Source of the DNA: Erysipelotrichaceae bacterium
Lineage (GTDB): Bacteria; Bacillota_I; Bacilli_A; Erysipelotrichales; Coprobacillaceae
Direction of reading: 5' to 3'
NCBI GenBank assembly: GCA_018365815.1
Contig: JAGZJH010000004.1
Coordinates: 19,836 to 83,835, forward strand
Length of the DNA: 64,000 bases
Part shown: piece after piece, positions 8,145-16,228 of the stretch
How positions within the stretch are numbered: the stretch's first letter is position 1
Layout of the letters: each line of letters starts with the position of its first letter
Translations under genes and position numbers: made by a program
Notes under the pieces: model-generated
Told to the model about the DNA's origin: nothing
The model's input: only the letters and a program-made list of their open reading frames with translations
Databases searched by the model: none

Positions 8145-9908
8145 TTATTCTTTTGACAATCGCTCTTTTAATTCAAATGCAACATTTTTAGGTAATACTT
8201 CTTCTAAATCTTCTAAACTGGCTTCTTTCATTTTTTTTACACTACCAAATTTACGAAGTAATTTTTTCTTTCGTGTCTCACCAATCCCACTCACATCATC
8301 TAATATAGAGGCAAACAGCGATTTTGAACGCACATTTTTATGAAAACTAATTGCATAACGATGGACTTCATCTTGCATACGAGTAAGTAAATAAAACAAT
8401 TGACTTTTACGATCAATATCAACAACTTCACCTTCTTGATTAAGCAATAAAGCCGTTGAATGTTTATCATCTTTACTTAACCCACATACATAAATATTCA
8501 TATTTAAACTTTGAATAACCTCTTTGGCAGCTTCAATTTGTCCTTTACCCCCATCGACAATGATTAAATTAGGACGCCTAAGTCCCTCCATTAATACTCT
8601 AAAATAACGACGGTAAATGACTTCTTTCATACTGGCATAATCATCTGGTCCTTCTACTGTTTTAATCTTAAATTTACGATAATCATTTTTAGAAGGTTTA
8701 CCCTCAACAAAACAAACCATCCCTGCCACTGCATAACTTCCTTGAATATTTGAATTGTCGAAAAGTTCAATTACAGTAGGTCGTTCAATATTTAATAGTC
8801 CTCCTAATTCATCAATAGCATTTAATTGATTAGACTCTGTTTTTTCCATTAACATAAATTTCTTTTCTAACATCTCTTTAGCATTATCACATGCCATTTT
8901 GACTAAGTCGGCTTTATCACCACGACTTGGTTGAATAATTTTACATTCCAACACTTCTTCTAATATTTCAAGATCTTCGATTTTAGGCATTAAAATCTCT
9001 TTAGGTGTTGTATTTTTATTGTAGAAGTGGACAATGAAACTCGCTAATTCTTCTTCAATTTCACCATAAATTGGCACTAAGTTAATGTCTCTAGCAAGTA
9101 ATTTACCATTTCGCATAAAAAATATTTGAACACTTAAATATCCTTTATCCACGTAATAACCGATAATATCACGATCAATTTGATCATTAAATTGTACATG
9201 TTGCTTACTGGTCACATGTTTAATATAACGCATTAAATCACGATATTCTTTGGCTTGTTCAAATTGTAACTCCTCGCTTGCCTTTAACATCTTATGTTCT
9301 AAATCTTCCATAACCTCTTTAACATCACCTTTAATAAATTTGGCGATTTTTGTTGTCATTTCTTGATATACGGATTCATCAATTTCATTAATACAAGGTC
9401 CTAGACATTGATTTAATGAATAATATAAACAAGGTTTATTAGGAATATGATTACATTTTCTTAAAGGATATAAACGATTTAATAATTTATAAATCTCACG
9501 AGCGGCTGTGGCATCAGGAAAAGGTCCAAAGTATTTATTTTTTTTATCCTTAACATCACGAACAATTTTTAAACGAGGGTGTCTTTCTTTTGTCATTTGA
9601 ATATAAGGATAATAACTATTATCCATAAACATAATATTATATTTAGGCGAATAGTCTTTAATCAAATTAATTTCAAGTAACAATGCTTCTTTTTCAGAAT
9701 GTGTCACAATATAATCAAAATCAACAATCTCACTGACCAATTTAGTCGTCTTATAATTATGTACCCCATTAAAATAAGAGGATACTCTATTTTTTAATTT
9801 CTTAGCCTTTCCAACATAAATAATTGTTCCTTCGCTATTTTTCATTAAATAACAACCCGGTTCTAGCGGAAGTAAAGATAACTTATGTCTAATTAAATCA
9901 TTTGCCAT
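8145..9908 (-). CDS. uvrC: excinuclease ABC subunit C
   Basis: The 587-residue protein makes both incisions in nucleotide excision repair with UvrAB. It has an N-terminal GIY-YIG nuclease (PGCYLMKNSEGTIIYVGKAK, residues 18-37), a Cys-rich region (CNHIPNKPCLYYSLNQCLGP), a UVR motif near residue 205, an RNase H-like C-terminal nuclease (ELFDNSNIQG and IIVDGGKGQI), and helix-hairpin-helix motifs at the end (VSGIGETRKKKLL). Length and domains are normal. The gene lies nine bases after mutS2, so the two are probably co-transcribed. Confidence 0.96.
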   Translation of the reverse strand: MANDLIRHKLSLLPLEPGCYLMKNSEGTIIYVGKAKKLKNRVSSYFNGVHNYKTTKLVSEIVDFDYIVTHSEKEALLLEINLIKDYSPKYNIMFMDNSYYPYIQMTKERHPRLKIVRDVKDKKNKYFGPFPDATAAREIYKLLNRLYPLRKCNHIPNKPCLYYSLNQCLGPCINEIDESVYQEMTTKIAKFIKGDVKEVMEDLEHKMLKASEELQFEQAKEYRDLMRYIKHVTSKQHVQFNDQIDRDIIGYYVDKGYLSVQIFFMRNGKLLARDINLVPIYGEIEEELASFIVHFYNKNTTPKEILMPKIEDLEILEEVLECKIIQPSRGDKADLVKMACDNAKEMLEKKFMLMEKTESNQLNAIDELGGLLNIERPTVIELFDNSNIQGSYAVAGMVCFVEGKPSKNDYRKFKIKTVEGPDDYASMKEVIYRRYFRVLMEGLRRPNLIIVDGGKGQIEAAKEVIQSLNMNIYVCGLSKDDKHSTALLLNQEGEVVDIDRKSQLFYLLTRMQDEVHRYAISFHKNVRSKSLFASILDDVSGIGETRKKKLLRKFGSVKKMKEASLEDLEEVLPKNVAFELKERLSKE

Positions 9909-9917
9909 AATTTCACC

Positions 9918-12236
9918 CTATTCAAAATAAACTAATGTAGCCCCTAGTCCACCTTCATTAGGTCCACCATCACGGAAACTTACAACATTTTTATTTTTAG
10001 TTAGCATTTGTCTAACCCCCTTTCTCAATACCCCTGTTCCCATTCCATGAACAATGCGAACATGAGGGTAATTATGCACTAAAGCATTATCTAAAAACTT
10101 ATCCACCATCGCCATCGCTTCTTCATAACGCATTCCAATCACATTAATTTCATAATGTCCGGTTGACATTTTTTTAAGTGATTTTGTATTCACTTTTGTT
10201 TTGATTTTTATAGCCGGTCCGATATATTTAATTTCATCTTCATTGACTTGCATTTTTAATCCACCTAAACTCACTGTTAATTTGTTATTTTTAGGTAATG
10301 AAACGATTTCTCCTTCACGATTTACAGATAAAATAATGACACGATCTCCTAATTTATAAGTATGCTTTTCTGTATTTTTAATCACTTCTTGTGTTTTGAT
10401 ATATTTTAATCCATCAAGTTGATGTTTTGCATCAATGACAACATGAGGTTTAACGTCTTTAGATTGGGCTTTAATATCATCAAGAACAATTTGCACTTCT
10501 TCTTTTGCTTCTTCAATAATTTCATTGGCTTTAGCTTTTGCTTCTTCTAATAACTCCTCTTTTTTATTTTCCAATTGCTTAATTTGATGTTGCCATTGTT
10601 TTTCTTGTTTTTGATTTAAAGCAATCGCCTCATTTAATTTTTCTTGTAATTGACGATTGGCTTCTAACTCTGCTTCTAATTTTTCTAATAAAACTTCTTC
10701 TTGAGTTAAAGAAAGTTGTTTTAATTCTCGTGCATTTGCAACAATATGTTCATTTAACCCAAGTCTTGATGAAATTTCAAAAGCATAAGATTGTCCTACT
10801 GAGCCGGGTAATAAATGATATGTAGGACGCATGCTTTCTAAATTAAACTCTACACTGCACGTTAACACATATTCTTTTTCTTTAGCATATTTTTTTAACG
10901 CCGAATAATGGGTAGAGGCTACAATCATACAATGATAGCCATGAAGAAATTCCAAAATTGCTTGAGCTAAACTTTCCCCTTCTTTTGGATCAGTTCCACT
11001 TCCCACTTCATCGATTAATACTAATGATTGACTAGTGACATTATTTGTAATTTCGACAATTTTTTTCATATGTGATGAAAAAGTAGAAAGCGATTGTTCT
11101 ATTGATTGTTCATCTCCTAAATCACAATAAATCGCATCAAAAAATGGAATACTTGCTCTTGTTACCGGAATAGCAAGTCCTGATAAACTCATCATAGTCA
11201 ATAATCCCATTGTTTTTAAAGTCACCGTTTTTCCTCCGGTGTTACTTCCTGTAATTAGCAACATATGATGTGGTTTTACAACAATAATATCATTTGCCAC
11301 CACCGTTTTTGGATCAATTAACGGGTGTCTTGCTTGGTAAAGTTTCAATTCATCAAATCCCTCGATAATAGTCGCTATATTACTTTGAGTATGATTTGCA
11401 TATCCCCCTTTAGCAAACATAAAATCTAACATTTGCATAACCTCTTGGTTTTTAATTAATACCGGTAAATGTTTTTTAACTAATTGAGAAAGTTCATATA
11501 AAATACGTTCAATCTCATCTGCTTCTTTCATTTTTTCTTCAGCTAATTGATTATTCATCAAAACTACACTTTCAGGTTCAATATAAGCTGTTTTACTCGA
11601 AGCCGATTCAGCGTGAACAATTCCTTTAACTTGATGTTTATGACTGCTCTTAACCGGCAATACAAAACGATCGTTTCGTTGTGTGACAATGGCTTCACTT
11701 AAATTATCCTTTTGTAAACTTGAAAGTTGTTCCATTTTTAATTGAATATTTGTTTCAATATTACGAATTGTTTTACGAATACGATATAACTCACTTGATG
11801 CATGGTCATAAATTTCACCATCATAAGAAACACATCTTAAAATTTCTTTCGAAAGTTCATTGATACTTACTAATTGTGAAACTAATTCATTAAAATTCGG
11901 TGTATCAATTTCACTTTTTTCTTGATATTCAATCACTTGAGCAGTTGCTTCTAATGAAGAAACAATGCTTAATAAATCACGTGGATAGATGATTCCATCC
12001 ATCTTTGCTTTTTGGTAAAGTAAAGTATTATCTCTTAACCCACCAATAGGCAAACGTCCATAGCCATATAATAAACGACTTGCCTCATCGGTTAATGCCA
12101 ATTGATAAAGCAATTCATCTTTATCTTGATACATTTCAAGTTCATCAACTTTATGTCTTCCTAATGTACTTGAAACAAAATTCATTAACTGATTTTTAAC
12201 TTGGTCAAACTCTAAAGTTTCATATATTTTTCTCAT
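9918..12236 (-). CDS. mutS2: endonuclease MutS2
   Basis: This MutS paralogue is linked in other bacteria to recombination control and rescue of collided ribosomes. It has the ATPase Walker A motif LITGSNTGGKTVTLKT, a Walker B region (SLVLIDEVGSGTDPKEG), a long coiled coil (about residues 510-600), and a C-terminal Smr nuclease-like domain with IVHGMGTGVLRKGV. The LDLRG motif of many Smr domains reads INVIG here, so nuclease activity is uncertain. The ATG at 12236 is preferred over an upstream TTG because AAAGGA stands nine bases before it. It follows cvpA closely. Confidence 0.93.
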   Translation of the reverse strand: MRKIYETLEFDQVKNQLMNFVSSTLGRHKVDELEMYQDKDELLYQLALTDEASRLLYGYGRLPIGGLRDNTLLYQKAKMDGIIYPRDLLSIVSSLEATAQVIEYQEKSEIDTPNFNELVSQLVSINELSKEILRCVSYDGEIYDHASSELYRIRKTIRNIETNIQLKMEQLSSLQKDNLSEAIVTQRNDRFVLPVKSSHKHQVKGIVHAESASSKTAYIEPESVVLMNNQLAEEKMKEADEIERILYELSQLVKKHLPVLIKNQEVMQMLDFMFAKGGYANHTQSNIATIIEGFDELKLYQARHPLIDPKTVVANDIIVVKPHHMLLITGSNTGGKTVTLKTMGLLTMMSLSGLAIPVTRASIPFFDAIYCDLGDEQSIEQSLSTFSSHMKKIVEITNNVTSQSLVLIDEVGSGTDPKEGESLAQAILEFLHGYHCMIVASTHYSALKKYAKEKEYVLTCSVEFNLESMRPTYHLLPGSVGQSYAFEISSRLGLNEHIVANARELKQLSLTQEEVLLEKLEAELEANRQLQEKLNEAIALNQKQEKQWQHQIKQLENKKEELLEEAKAKANEIIEEAKEEVQIVLDDIKAQSKDVKPHVVIDAKHQLDGLKYIKTQEVIKNTEKHTYKLGDRVIILSVNREGEIVSLPKNNKLTVSLGGLKMQVNEDEIKYIGPAIKIKTKVNTKSLKKMSTGHYEINVIGMRYEEAMAMVDKFLDNALVHNYPHVRIVHGMGTGVLRKGVRQMLTKNKNVVSFRDGGPNEGGLGATLVYFE

Positions 12237-12259
12237 TTTCACCTGTCCTTTCAAATAAT

Positions 12260-13105
12260 TTATTGAACATTAATTTTACGACTTATTGCTAATTTTAATT
12301 CCTCTGTCACACCAGGTAATTCAAGAATCTTATCAATTTCTTCTTTTTGTGATGGCGTAACTGAAACGCTTGTATCAATTTGATTAATTTGATCAACGAC
12401 TTGATTACAATATTGTGTAATTTCTTCCTCACTGACAACCCCTAAATCCATTGCACTTTTTGCTAAATTTCTGACTGATTTTAACGAATTTTCATCTAAT
12501 GATTTAATTTTATCTAAATCAAACTGTTCTATAAAATTATCTAAATCCATCGTTTTAACAAAATTACTTAATTCATTCAATCCTTTTACAGATTTGCTGA
12601 TAGAAGGAACTAATTCAAGAATTTTATTTCCTACTAATGAATGATTGACCATTTGATATGTTTTAGGATTAATAGGTAAACACATCATAATTAATACAAT
12701 ATAACTCAAAATTGTAGATTGCACTAAACTTAGCATTGAACCTAAAATACCATCTAGTGTTCTTGTTAGTTTTAAGCCATCTATAATCGATTTAACAAGA
12801 GGTTTTAAAATAACCATTAAAATGACTTTGACAACCATTAAAATAATCACCAAAACTACAAAAGCAACCATGCGATAAATAATAGGATAAATATTTTGCA
12901 CTACTTCACTTGGTAAATTAGTTAAAGCATTAATTTTAAATGATAATACTAATGAAACTGGCTTAGATAATAAATAAGCGCCAATTAAGGCTGCTATGGT
13001 GCATATAAAAGATAAAAAACGTTTTGTAAAACCTTTATAGTAACCAATGACAATACTTGCCAACAAAAAAATAATGATACATATATCTAAAAAATTGAAA
13101 TTCAT
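12260..13105 (-). CDS. CvpA-family membrane protein
   Basis: The first 150 residues hold four hydrophobic helices beginning IIIFLLASIVIGYYKGFTK, with the small-residue pattern of CvpA/colicin V production-like proteins. A soluble C-terminal tail follows. The homologue in Bacillus subtilis (yshB) lies between zapA and polX-mutS2; here it lies directly before mutS2, and zapA and polX are absent. The exact role is unknown. The ATG at 13105 is chosen because GAGGTGG ends five bases upstream; an ATG seven codons earlier has no such site. Confidence 0.8.
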   Translation of the reverse strand: MNFNFLDICIIIFLLASIVIGYYKGFTKRFLSFICTIAALIGAYLLSKPVSLVLSFKINALTNLPSEVVQNIYPIIYRMVAFVVLVIILMVVKVILMVILKPLVKSIIDGLKLTRTLDGILGSMLSLVQSTILSYIVLIMMCLPINPKTYQMVNHSLVGNKILELVPSISKSVKGLNELSNFVKTMDLDNFIEQFDLDKIKSLDENSLKSVRNLAKSAMDLGVVSEEEITQYCNQVVDQINQIDTSVSVTPSQKEEIDKILELPGVTEELKLAISRKINVQ

Positions 13106-13146
13106 TTTTACCACCTCATTTATCATTTTAACAAAATAAATTTAGA

Positions 13147-13176
13147 CTGTCAAAATTAATAAAAAAGTGTTATAAT
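13147..13176 (+). promoter_or_regulatory. probable sigma-A promoter of the RNase HIII-like gene
   Basis: A perfect TATAAT (13171-13176) is preceded at 18 bases by CTGTCA (13147-13152), a partial match to TTGACA. It lies 20 bases upstream of the start codon in the divergent cvpA/rnhC gap. Confidence 0.55.
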
Positions 13177-13196
13177 TAACGTAGGAGGCGAATGCA

Positions 13197-14102
13197 ATGG
13201 AACCAATTGTTATTAAAATTAATAAAAATTTATTAGATAAAATGAAAAAGTTCTATGATAGCCAAATGATTTCTAACGAAGATTCTCATGTACTATTTGC
13301 AGCAAAGACAGTTGGTTGCGAAATTGCTTGTCATGATGACTTTACAGTCAGTTTTGTTGGAATCAATGCTTTAAACGAAGCAAATCATTGGCAAAAAAGT
13401 TCAAAGAAAACTCATCAATTATATGATGATGGAATTTGTATTCAAAATCATATCGGTGCAGCTGAATATGGTTCTGCTGATTATTTTGGACCAATGTGTA
13501 TTGTAGCGTGTTATGTCGATCAAGATGATATTAATTGGCTTAAAGAAATCGATGTTACAAATACTATACATTTAAGTAATCAAGAAATTATCGAAAAAGC
13601 ACGACAAATTAAAGATCGAATTCTTTATAGTTTACTGCTTTTAGATAATACGCATTATAATAAAGCCATAGGCAACGGGGTTAATCAAGCGAATTTAAAA
13701 GCGAAGTTACATAATCAAGCAATTACAAATATTATGCAAAAATTACAACAATCTGTAGATACTAAAGTCATCGAACAATTTGTCTCAAGTAAAACATACT
13801 ACAATTATTTAAAAAGTGAAGTTGTGGTAGTTAAAGACGTTCAATTTGAACAAAATGCAGATTTAAAATTCTATGCGGTTGGTTGTTCTTATATTTTAGC
13901 AAAATATGCTTATTTACAATACTTTGCAAATATGTGTAAGTCATTAAAAGTCAATTTACCTAGAGGAACAAGTGCAAATGTTGATGTCATCGGGTCTGAT
14001 TTAGTTTGTACTTATGGCGAAAATATTTTAAATAAAACGGCAAAGCTTCATTTAACTAACACACGTCGTATCCGTGATTTAGCCGCTAAAAAAGGGATAT
14101 AA
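13197..14102 (+). CDS. rnhC: RNase HIII-like protein with degenerate active site
   Basis: The length (301) and layout are those of RNase HIII: an N-terminal substrate-binding domain (HVLFAAKTVGCEIACHDDFT, EANHW) and a C-terminal RNase H2-type domain. The gene lies divergent to cvpA-mutS2, as Bacillus rnhC lies beside that group. The catalytic signature GSDEVGTGDYFGP is GAAEYGSADYFGP here, so the first catalytic Asp is Ala89 next to Glu90. The second block IDQFAE is IEQFVS (Glu193, Ser197). Three of the four carboxylates known from Geobacillus RNase HIII (D97, E98, D202, E206) are therefore changed. It probably does not cut RNA:DNA hybrids, or does so weakly; hybrid binding may persist. The start has AGGAGG eight bases upstream. 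Confidence 0.75.
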   Translation: MEPIVIKINKNLLDKMKKFYDSQMISNEDSHVLFAAKTVGCEIACHDDFTVSFVGINALNEANHWQKSSKKTHQLYDDGICIQNHIGAAEYGSADYFGPMCIVACYVDQDDINWLKEIDVTNTIHLSNQEIIEKARQIKDRILYSLLLLDNTHYNKAIGNGVNQANLKAKLHNQAITNIMQKLQQSVDTKVIEQFVSSKTYYNYLKSEVVVVKDVQFEQNADLKFYAVGCSYILAKYAYLQYFANMCKSLKVNLPRGTSANVDVIGSDLVCTYGENILNKTAKLHLTNTRRIRDLAAKKGI

Positions 14103-14123
14103 TATTAGATTATTTATATGCTC

Positions 14124-14184
14124 TGTGGTCAAAAAAAAACACTCTATTTTAATGTTTGTTAATAGAGTGTTTTTTTTGACCACA
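14124..14184. terminator. bidirectional terminator between rnhC-like gene and comEB
   Basis: A long near-perfect hairpin: TGTGGTC plus an A run plus CACTCTATT pairs with AATAGAGTG plus a T run plus GACCACA around a loop of about 12 bases. A/T runs on both sides let it stop transcription from either direction between the two convergent genes. Confidence 0.9.
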
Positions 14185-14192
14185 ATATTTTT

Positions 14193-14657
14193 TTATAAAC
14201 TATTCAACTCAAATGGTGCAATTTTTGTATATTTTACACCTGCTGAACTTAACATACGTTTAGCGGCATAATCACTTGGAGTATCTTTATACTTGTCATC
14301 TTCAAATATAATTTCACTAATCCCACTTTGAATAATTGCTTTTACACATTCATGACATGGAAATAACGAAACATAAATTTTACATCCTTTTAATGAACCA
14401 GTACTATTTAAAATCGCATTTAATTCAGCATGGACTACATAAGGATATTTTGTATCATATAATTCACCTTCTCTGACTTCCCAAGGAAATTCATCATCTT
14501 CACACCCCCAAGGTAAGCCATTATATCCTACTCCTACAATCTTTTTATCTTGATTTACAATACATGCTCCTACTTGAGTATTAGGGTCTTTAGATCGATA
14601 AGCCGATAACTTCGCCACCCCCATAAAATATTGATCCCAATTAATCACCTTACGCAT
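14193..14657 (-). CDS. comEB: dCMP deaminase (ComEB-type)
   Basis: This zinc enzyme deaminates dCMP to dUMP for thymidylate synthesis. In Bacillus the homologue lies in the competence operon but is not itself needed for uptake. The zinc ligands and catalytic Glu are visible in HAELNAIL and PCHECVKAII. The N-terminal CIVNQDKKIVGVGYNGLPWG motif is typical of the dCMP deaminase branch. The length of 154 is usual. The gene stands alone between the rnhC-like gene and rluD, with its own AGAGGTGAAATAAT ribosome-binding region. Confidence 0.92.
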   Translation of the reverse strand: MRKVINWDQYFMGVAKLSAYRSKDPNTQVGACIVNQDKKIVGVGYNGLPWGCEDDEFPWEVREGELYDTKYPYVVHAELNAILNSTGSLKGCKIYVSLFPCHECVKAIIQSGISEIIFEDDKYKDTPSDYAAKRMLSSAGVKYTKIAPFELNSL

Positions 14658-14721
14658 ATTATTTCACCTCTTAAATTATTTATACAAAAAAATAAATATT
14701 TATGCAAGTAAAAATAAAAGA

Positions 14722-15636
14722 TTAAGAATCTTCTCTTAACCTTTGTAATAATTCTTCAAATTCTTTAGGCAACGTTGAATCAAAAGATAACATTTCTCCA
14801 GTCACCGGATGAACAAATCCTAATGTTTTAGCATGAAGATATTGTCCAAATGAAAAATCATCTTTACGTCTTCCGTATTTTGGATCACCATAAACCGGGT
14901 GTCCAATAAATTGCATATGTACCCTAATTTGATGTGTTCTTCCAGTTTCTAATCGACATTCTACTAAAGTTGCATCTTTAAAACGATCAATAACTCTAAA
15001 ATTAGTACAAGCTTCTTTTGCATTAACGTCTGTGACAGTCATTTTTTGACGATCTTTTGGATCACGTCCAATAGGTGCATTAATCTTTCCATAATCATGA
15101 TTAATCACCCCATGAACAATCGCCAAATACTTTCTTTCGACACTATGCTCTCTTAATTGCTTGCTTAAATCACGATGAGCATTATCATTTTTAGCGACCA
15201 TTAAAAGTCCACTTGTCTCTTTATCAATTCGATGAACAATACCCGGACGAATGACACCGTTAATTCCTGATAAATCTTTACAATGATAAAGTAAAGCATT
15301 CACTAATGTCCCGCTATTAATCCCTACTGAAGGGTGAACAATCATTCCAGTAGGTTTATTGACAACAATCACATCACTATCTTCATACACAATATCTAGT
15401 GGAATATCTTCTGGTTCGATTTCCATTTCTTTATCTTCTGGTAATTCAATTTCAATTAAATCTTCTTTTTGTAGTTTATAACTACTTTTTTCTTGTTTTC
15501 CGTTGACTAAAACATAGCCCTCATTAATAAACTGTTGCAATCTTGTTCTTGATAAATCTACTAACACACTCGCTAAATATTTATCCAAACGTGTATTAAT
15601 AAAATCATCAGTTACGACAATCTCGATTGTTTCCAC
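14722..15636 (-). CDS. rluD: 23S rRNA pseudouridine synthase, RluD family
   Basis: An N-terminal S4 RNA-binding domain (RLDKYLASVLVDLSRTRLQQ) precedes an RluA/RluD catalytic domain. The catalytic Asp lies in VHRIDKETSGLLMVAKN, and GRTHQIRVHMQFIGHPVYGD is also conserved. At 304 residues it matches the YlyB/RluD group found after lspA in Bacillus. The gene overlaps lspA by 25 bases, so the two are one operon and probably translationally coupled. Confidence 0.92.
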   Translation of the reverse strand: METIEIVVTDDFINTRLDKYLASVLVDLSRTRLQQFINEGYVLVNGKQEKSSYKLQKEDLIEIELPEDKEMEIEPEDIPLDIVYEDSDVIVVNKPTGMIVHPSVGINSGTLVNALLYHCKDLSGINGVIRPGIVHRIDKETSGLLMVAKNDNAHRDLSKQLREHSVERKYLAIVHGVINHDYGKINAPIGRDPKDRQKMTVTDVNAKEACTNFRVIDRFKDATLVECRLETGRTHQIRVHMQFIGHPVYGDPKYGRRKDDFSFGQYLHAKTLGFVHPVTGEMLSFDSTLPKEFEELLQRLREDS

Positions 15637-16112
15637 TGTTGATACTCCTCCTCAAAAATTTCAATAAAAATTAAAAGAACTCCAATACAAATACAAATAT
15701 CAGCGACATTAAAAATTGGAAAATCATAGCCAAAAATCATAATATCAATAAAATCTCGTACATATCCATATAATATACGATCAATGGCATTACCAAGTGT
15801 TCCACTTAATATAATAATAATTCCAAAACGTGTCAAACGATCTTCAGGCTTAGAGTGTTCAAAAAAATATCCTAGTACAATAAAAGCAATCACCGCTACT
15901 AAAATAAATAACCAACTTGCTCCTGATAAAATAGACCAAGCAGCTCCTTCATTTGTTGTATAAGTAAAATATAAAAACTTCTTAATAATTGGTACACCTG
16001 AACGAAATGGTAAAATATTACTTGCAAATATTTTACTTAACTGATCAATAATTAACATCATTATTGCAAACCCAATTGCAACAATTGTTTCCTTTTGTTT
16101 TAAATATTTCAT
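15612..16112 (-). CDS. lspA: lipoprotein signal peptidase (signal peptidase II)
   Basis: This membrane aspartyl protease removes the signal peptide of diacylglyceryl-prolipoproteins such as OppA in this window. Four transmembrane helices are visible. The catalytic Asp residues lie in GNAIDRILYGYVRDFID and FNVADICICIG. The ATG at 16112 is chosen over one three codons upstream because AGGTG stands seven bases before it. It lies between ileS and rluD, the conserved order in Firmicutes. Confidence 0.95.
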   Translation of the reverse strand: MKYLKQKETIVAIGFAIMMLIIDQLSKIFASNILPFRSGVPIIKKFLYFTYTTNEGAAWSILSGASWLFILVAVIAFIVLGYFFEHSKPEDRLTRFGIIIILSGTLGNAIDRILYGYVRDFIDIMIFGYDFPIFNVADICICIGVLLIFIEIFEEEYQQWKQSRLS

Positions 16113-16174
16113 TTTTATCACCTATTTCATTATACAAAAATATCACAATAAATCAAATAATTCCCATTAATAAA

Positions 16175-16225
16175 TAAAAAAGGTTTGATTTCAAAGCACT
16201 TTTACAGTCTTGAATCAAACCTTTT
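16175..16225 (-). terminator. intrinsic terminator of ileS
   Basis: AAAAGGTTTGATT pairs with AATCAAACCTTTT across an interior of about 25 bases and is followed by T6 on the minus strand. It separates ileS from lspA-rluD. Confidence 0.85.
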
Positions 16226-16228
16226 GAA

